The notes below the pieces were generated by a model. That model did no database searches. It was given only the letters and a program-made list of their open reading frames with translations, and was not told where the DNA came from. From NCBI GenBank assembly GCA_050084515.1, contig CM114274.1, positions 2,170,001-2,234,000 of the forward strand: 64,000 nt of DNA, read 5' to 3'. Shown in pieces: positions 58,640 to 64,000 of the stretch; the stretch's first letter is position 1; each line of letters opens with the position of its first letter. This stretch comes from Blasia pusilla. Lineage: Eukaryota > Marchantiophyta > Marchantiopsida > Blasiales. Both the position numbers and the translations under genes were made by a program.

Positions 58640-59040
58640 CCAACTTGTGATCACCTTCTCCATGCCCACGAGCTCTAGTCGTATCTCACTCATTCAGGCA
58701 TTAGTTACGGCTCAAACCATCTACATCCTGGTTGAGCATCCTAGGTCTATGAACCACTTGGAAATCATACTCCTCCAACAACAGAGCCCACCTCGCAAGC
58801 TTCCCTATAAGCTTGTCGGACTCTATCAACCACTTAAGTGGCTGATGAGTAGTAATGATGGCAAAGGGATTTCCGAATAAATGACACCTGAAATGTGCGA
58901 CAACCCACACTACAACCAAGCACTCACCCTCATACGAGTTATACTTCGCCTCTATAGCGTTGTTCGAGCGACTAACTTAAGCCACCACAAACTCTCTACC
59001 CTCATCGTAATGCTCGGTGAGCATGGCTCCAAGCCCCAAC
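58640..59040 (-). pseudogene. RNase H, element 2
   Basis: HTNWSMLGLGAMLTEH, then after a frame break AHFRCHLFGNPFAIITTHQP (acidic residue of TDHQP now Thr), LKWLIESDKLIGKLARWALL and LNQDVDGLSRN. Typical Ty3/gypsy order; one catalytic acid is lost. Confidence 0.85.
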
Positions 59041-60038
59041 ATGCTCCAATTGGTATGCAAATGGAAAGGATGCCCCCTGATCGGTCTCCTCAATATGGGC
59101 GTGGACATCAATCTGTTCTTCAACAACTGAAATGCTCTCTCTTGCTCATCCTCCCATTGCCACTCCTGATCCACCTTGGTCAGCAAGGTCAGCGGCTTTG
59201 CGATCAAAATAAAACCCTTGACGTACCGTCGATAGAATTTCGGCAATCCCATGAATGCACAAACTTGACTTACATATGTAGGGCGTGGAATGCGTGAAAT
59301 AGCATGTACCTTCGCCTGCTGCACACCAAGGCCCCCTAGATATATTGTATGACCCTGGTAGTCAATGTGGTCCTAGAAGAACTTGCACTTTCCTGGATGT
59401 AGCTTGACCCGATATAACTACAATTGTCAAAATAACTCCTGTAGATGTTGCTCATGCTCTTCAACCATGACGCTAAAGACTACGATGTCATCAATATAAC
59501 ACCTAGCAAAATCTAGACCTGACAAGATCCTATCCATGACCCTCTGAAGCTCATTCGGGGCGTTCTTTAACCCAAATGGTAAGAACTGCCACTTGTACAA
59601 GCAATCCTTCCCGTAAGGATCGATGCTCCAAAATGCCATCTTCGGTATGTCCTCCAATCTCATAGGCAGTTGATGATATCCGGCTCAAAGATCTAACAAA
59701 CTGAAGACTTTTGCATGCCCAATAGCATCAAAGATCTCCTGAGGGATGGGCATGGCATACCTATCGGACGTCATCTGCCGATTGATAGGTCGGTAATCTC
59801 CAAACATCCGCCTATCTGTCTAGTTGCCATGCACATCCTTCTTGGCGGACATGATAGTGGCAGATACATACTCTCCATGTGACATCTCCACTAGTCTTGC
59901 TCCAACCAAGTCCTGGCTTCTACTCTCAATCAGAGCCCTCTCCATGTCACTGTACATGTAGGGTCGTCGGAAGATCGGCGTATCGCTCAACAACTCAATG
60001 CGGATTTCGGGACCCTTCAGCGTATCCAAATCATGCAT
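58977..60038 (-). pseudogene. Reverse transcriptase, element 2
   Basis: Starts near LDTLKGPEIRIELLSDTPIF, then LVEMSHGEYVSATIMSAKKD, a stop-rich stretch, then CLYKWQFLPFGLKNAPNELQ and RCYIDDIVVFS, where the YIDD active site (59487-59498) is intact. Next is the thumb with AKVHAISRIPRPTYVSQVCA and LTLLTKVDQEWQWEDEQERA. Of the copies here, only this one keeps YIDD. Frames are broken three or four times. Confidence 0.9.
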
Positions 60039-60299
60039 ACTAAATGCAAAACAACTCCTATAACTCCTAAGGAACTAATGTATCCAACACCACTCTCCTC
60101 CTATCAACTTAGGGCCCATATCCGACTCCCAAGTCTCCATTGTGACTACAATAGGACTCTTCGGCGCAGGTGTCGGTGATTGCTATGGTGCAACCCCGTC
60201 TCAGACAATAGAGCTCGACTCCTTTCTATCATCTCTCGGCATACCTGCAAAACATCCCACGAAGTCCAAGGGTTTCTCTCCCGATCATCCGTAGTGTGT

Positions 60300-61500
60300 C
60301 AATCTGCTCGGGTCTCGCCCCCAGTCACTGCCTCAACCATCTCGGTAGGCATGGGGATCACCAACGCAATAATTGTAATCTGTCGTAACCTCAAACGATG
60401 GTGCTCAACTACTCCTAAGCTAAAAATCCATGTCAAGCAATTCAGGTCCATTGCCTGATCCAAGACATGACGTTGTGATGCCTCTAATAGTGACAATACA
60501 GTCGTCACTCCTATGGGGAATCCCATCGCTCTCTCTCACTCATCGATGTTGGGCTCCACCAACCATTGTATCTGGTCGTGTTAAACCAAGCTAGGCCCGG
60601 CCTCCTTGAATGCATAGGAAGTGGGAAAACTCACCAATGTGGGAAAGGCTGCTCGTGGCATGCAATCTTGTTGACCACAGTCAACAGAGGTCGATCATCA
60701 TGCCTCACTGCCTATGATGGACGACCTGGATCTTGAATAGAATCCACCAACAAATTAGAGGGACGCTCCACTCTCGCGTAAACCCTCCGCAACACCTCAT
60801 GTGGCACCAAGTTGGTCCACCAAAGATGCGGGTGATGTGCGCGTGAACCTACACTTGCCGCATCCTACAACAATGCCGGGCCGATCCATACGCGCGCTTA
60901 ATGTGCACTCATCACCACTCGAGACCTTGAATCATCCAAAATCGGCACATTCTCCAAAATGTATGTTGGAGAACGGGACTGATGCTCATGCAAATGTCAC
61001 AAGATCCGCATCATCTCCCTAAACAATCAGGATTGAGAGTCAGCTAACCCGCTACCTCGTCCAACACTCGATTGGCCTTGACACGGCCAACCAGCAATGA
61101 ACAAATCTATGGTCCCTACCCGCTCCAAGTCTTATGCCCCCAACAATGAAATGTCCCTTGGTAGGGAACTCTGGTAACCTTGGATGGCAGATTTCGACAA
61201 CAAGTCGGGAAATTTGAGGCGTAACTGTGCCACATGGTGAAGTGAAGCGCACCTCGCAACATCATCAATCTCAATGTACAGGTACTGCTGCACGTGCACT
61301 CCAGCCTGCAAAACAACAACTAAGCTAATGATGATCCCTCCAAAGAGATCCAACACATGAATATCCTCTTCTAGGATGCACCACACAATCGGTATGGTGT
61401 CCAAAGGGGTCATAGTAGCACTCCGGGCTACCTCGGGTTCCTTTGACCCATCACGCTCTAGTGCAAACGCCTGACTCCACGCCATCTGTACATGCTCATC
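60300..61500 (-). pseudogene. Cytosine-5 DNA methyltransferase domain inside Ty3/gypsy pol, element 2
   Basis: A 118-residue frame (61485-61132) carries motif I HVLDLFGGIIISL and YLYIEIDDVARCASLHHVAQ. It leads into motif IV IAGWPCQGQSSVGRGSGLAD (PCQ codons 61078-61086). Then RSPTYILENVPIL (motif VI, ENV at 60946-60954), GSRAHHPHLWWTNLVP (motif VIII-like), a short target region, then AMGFPIGVTTVLSLLEASQR and HVLDQAMDLNCLTW (motifs IX-X, 60526-60390). The whole catalytic order of a C5 methyltransferase is present between protease and RT. Five or more stops and one frameshift inactivate it. Some stops coincide with those of copy A, others do not. Confidence 0.9.
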
Positions 61501-61699
61501 AAATAAACGTCAGAGCTCCTCACTCAAGCCCCACACCACCAACTCTACTCCAGGGAATGATGCAACTACCAGAACGATACTCTCCCAAGAAGTGTTAGGC
61601 CCGGGGATGTCCTCTGGATGGACATGCTCCTCAATCAAATCAGAAGGCCATGTGATGGCATTGCTAAATGTGGCTAAAGTCGCCATCTCTCCTGGCCGT

Positions 61700-62400
61700 C
61701 ACTCGATCACTTCCATCCGTGAATCGAATGGGTAATGAGCTAAGTGGCCCATCACCTGACTGCCGTCCCGGTTTGTAGGACGCTGACTTCTACCAATAAT
61801 CCAGGGAAAACCCCATTGGGTACAACATTGCTCCACCAACCAAGACGTTGTAGGACTCTGCATCAGTCACGATCGCCTTGGCTCGCACCACGGACTCATC
61901 TGTAGGATGTCTTGGGCGAATCCTTACCACGACCTCCTTTCGGATGATAAACTGTGTGGTACTCGCTCCACCTAAGGATGTCTATATCCTGGATGGACAA
62001 TGGTCCACATCGGCCCTAATCAGGCCCAAACTTGTGAATGTTGCCTTCCCCAATATTGCGCTCTTGAATCTAGCAAGACACCTTGTAGACAAAAAAATCT
62101 ACCTCTTGGACTCACCAATTGGAAGATCTCTCCCCGATTATCCAACAAAATGACACTTGGAGGAACCATGGCACGCTCTATCACGGGTCTAGCGGGCATC
62201 TTCGCCATCCTAGCAGCCGCAACCTGACATGAATTTGAGGGGAACGGCCTGAGCAGCAGCTCCAAGGGTAGGTCTATCACTTCCTTTGCAATCACCTCTG
62301 AACATGATGCAGGAACTCCATCTCCACGCTCACATAACGTAGCGGCCAACCGGAAAACCTCGGCGGGCGTACCTCCCAACGTCATAACATTGAAAGCAGA
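61700..62400 (-). pseudogene. Aspartic protease region, element 2
   Basis: A 121-residue frame (62385-62020) ends with QGVLLDSRAQYWG, where the catalytic D-S/T-G is DSR; the Asp codon is at 62068-62070. Sequence beyond 62020 reads, in broken frames, VVRIRPRHPTDESVVRAKAI and NVLVGGAMLYPMGFSL, like the C-terminal half of a retropepsin. Its position between the zinc knuckle and the DNMT fixes the domain order. Confidence 0.7.
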
Positions 62401-63149
62401 AAAAAGCAGAGCATAGCCATCGTGACTACCCCCAACATCTTACTCGACACATGCTCCTCCCAAGCATCAGCAATAGGAGTCATCGCACTCGCTTCTCCCA
62501 TCACCCTCCATTTTTGCACACCAACATCACTTCTCCGAGAACTCTGATTAGGACCCATCGATGGGGTCCTCATTTCCTCGGACAATGTGAAGAATTAAGG
62601 AAGCCTGGTTTGTTTTGTGGCTTCTCCTCTCTATGGATCCAACTGTGTGGCGGCTCCACGTGTAACGACCGAGGCTACCTCCAACTGGACACTAGCGCAC
62701 ATCCAGCCAGAATCCTCCATATCTCCGACTGCTCCATAAGACGTCTATGCCACGGATCCGGCATCGGATAACCTCAATGCCAAAGCGGCAATCTGCTGCT
62801 GTAGGTGTTGTAATTGAGCAGCCATCCCAACCTCATGCCGGGCGTCTCCCTCAACGCGTCTAGGTGATGGGACTCTACCTCCACAGGCAACTTAACCACC
62901 CCCTCAGGCAACCCTAGCTCCTTGTCCCCCAACAAGACCACATGGTGCACGACCTCTAGGCTCATCCGGACTGGCAACTTGCTCTCGTGCTCTCTATGGC
63001 CCTTGGTCCGGACGTAGCTCAGGTTGTAGACTGAAACACCTGGCGCGTGTGTGAGTGTACCTCTGACAAAAGTCATACTGATAAACTCTGGTGCAGCACC
63101 ATCTCCTCCTCCATGCTGAGGCACGCGTCCATGACCCTGACAAGTGCAA

Positions 63150-64000
63150 TCGCGTTGGTGATGGGCTCCACCACATGCCCAAAAAATAAGCGTACGCAAT
63201 GCTATTGAGCCACATATGAAGTCGCAGGTCTCTATGGCACGGCCTTTCGGTATCCTCCCTAAGCTCGTGGTGCCACAGACCTATCTTAGAATCCACGTTG
63301 TTGCACTGGTGGCGCAAGAAATCGTGATTGCTCTTGCCTAGAACTCATGGTGGCTCCGCTCTCCTCTACCATCTTGCACTCAATGTTCTCGGCGGTCCTA
63401 AAAATATCTCTCAACGTAGGTGAGGTGTTCATAAGAAACATCCCTCCCGCATCCGTGTCCCCAGGGTTCAGTCCAACATCATGTACCATGACTGGATAGC
63501 CTAGGACTCTATCACCCCTTGAGTGATGTGAATCAACCGGTACAAGCGAGTGTAGGCCTCACGCAAACTCTCACCCGTGCGCCTCTGGAAGTGGTGGATG
63601 CTCCGTAACTTCTACGTCTGTACCCTCTGGTAGCTTGTCTACAACTTAGCAAAGAACTCAACCATGGGGTTGAACCTGGGACGAACCCAAGTGGACGGTG
63701 CAATTGCTCCAGTTCGAGTTTACCTCTCCTTAAATATCATTGGTGGAAGAGGAGTAAGCCTCTCCTAACTCCTCCTCCTCATCGGGAACAACTTCGTCCA
63801 TGACACATAATGTGGGTCATAGTAGAGTCACCATGCCTCAATCTCCTAGGCATATCGGTGGGAGAATTCATGGTAATCGTCCATGGGCGCCCCCTCTAAA
63901 TGCTAGAACATACATTCCGTTCCACAGGTTGAACTCTCTCGAGTTCCTAGCCCGCTCTAAGTCACACCAATTCCTTAACTCTGCAATAAAGTCATGCAAC
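63150..64000 (-). pseudogene. Gag (capsid and zinc knuckle), element 2
   Basis: The capsid-like part (about 63640-63480) reads SIHHFQRRTGESLREAYTRL and YRLIHITQGVIES in one frame, then NTSPTLRDIFRTAENIECKM and VEESGATMSSRQEQSRFLAP in another, as in plant retrotransposon gag. Near 63150-63190 FWACGGAHHQRDC is a CCHC zinc knuckle with the first Cys lost. The N-terminus lies beyond the window. Frameshifts and stops are present. Confidence 0.75.

Larger units (their letters stand above)
56300..64000 (-). mobile_element. Ty3/gypsy element 2 with DNMT and PHD finger (continues past the window)
   Basis: Order on the minus strand, right to left: gag (64000-63286), zinc knuckle (about 63185-63150), protease (62385 to about 62020), linker, DNMT (61500-60300), RT (60038 to about 58977), RNase H (about 59040-58640), INT (58300-57357), PHD (57330-57060), LTR (56960-56300). 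This is the most complete copy and fixes the domain order for the family. All domains have at least one stop or frameshift. The 5' LTR and gag start lie beyond 64000. Confidence 0.88.

Overview
The window looks like repeat-rich nuclear DNA from a land plant, most likely a seed-free one (bryophyte-like). Three things point there: a chloroplast short-chain dehydrogenase gene of the NOL type (chlorophyll b reductase) split by short GT-AG introns, a plant NB-ARC/LRR immune-receptor gene with a bryophyte-like N-terminal region, and layers of decayed plant transposons. Only two host genes are convincing: an NLR-type resistance gene at about 30.4-34.8 kb (possibly damaged) and an intact 13-exon NOL gene at 49.7-54.7 kb. 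The rest is mobile DNA, tandem repeats and low-complexity sequence. The species cannot be named from sequence alone.

Layout: 1-3.5 kb holds a tRNA-primer-like site, a LINE remnant (+) and an LTR fragment. 4.5-5.1 kb holds a PIF1-type helicase fragment (-), flanked by repeat-dense, TGACT-rich DNA and followed by a 137-bp CT microsatellite. 8.1-17.6 kb is a Ty3/gypsy compound on the minus strand: copy A, joined to truncated copy B, with a separate 2.6-kb LTR-type insertion bearing a 5-bp target duplication. 17.6-24.0 kb is a Helitron (+). 24.5-26.9 kb is a Mutator-like transposase remnant and 27.3-28.8 kb a hAT-like one. The NLR gene follows. 37.9-42.2 kb holds an unknown decayed coding block, a cluster of 27-bp palindromes and scrambled fragments of the same Ty3/gypsy family. 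42.2-49.7 kb is AT-rich, with an LTR-like segment, a second Helitron remnant and tandem repeats. NOL follows, then a Helitron 3' end at 55.69 kb. From 56.3 kb to the window end lies a second, longer Ty3/gypsy copy (element 2) on the minus strand, from its 3' LTR to gag.

The most interesting content is that Ty3/gypsy family. In two independent copies (about 15.0-16.1 kb and 60.3-61.5 kb) a cytosine-5 DNA methyltransferase domain lies inside pol, between the protease and the reverse transcriptase. Motif I (LFGG), motif IV (WPCQGQS, with the catalytic PCQ), motif VI (ENV) and the C-terminal MGFP and QAM motifs are readable. In the same family the integrase is followed by a C4HC3 PHD-type zinc finger just upstream of the polypurine tract and LTR. 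The element therefore once coded for a DNA-methylation writer and a probable chromatin reader alongside gag-PR-RT-RH-INT. DNA methyltransferases in retrotransposons have been reported, as I recall, for dinoflagellates and charophyte algae; this window suggests a comparable system here. All copies seen are broken by stops and frameshifts, so these are fossils, but active relatives may exist elsewhere in the genome.
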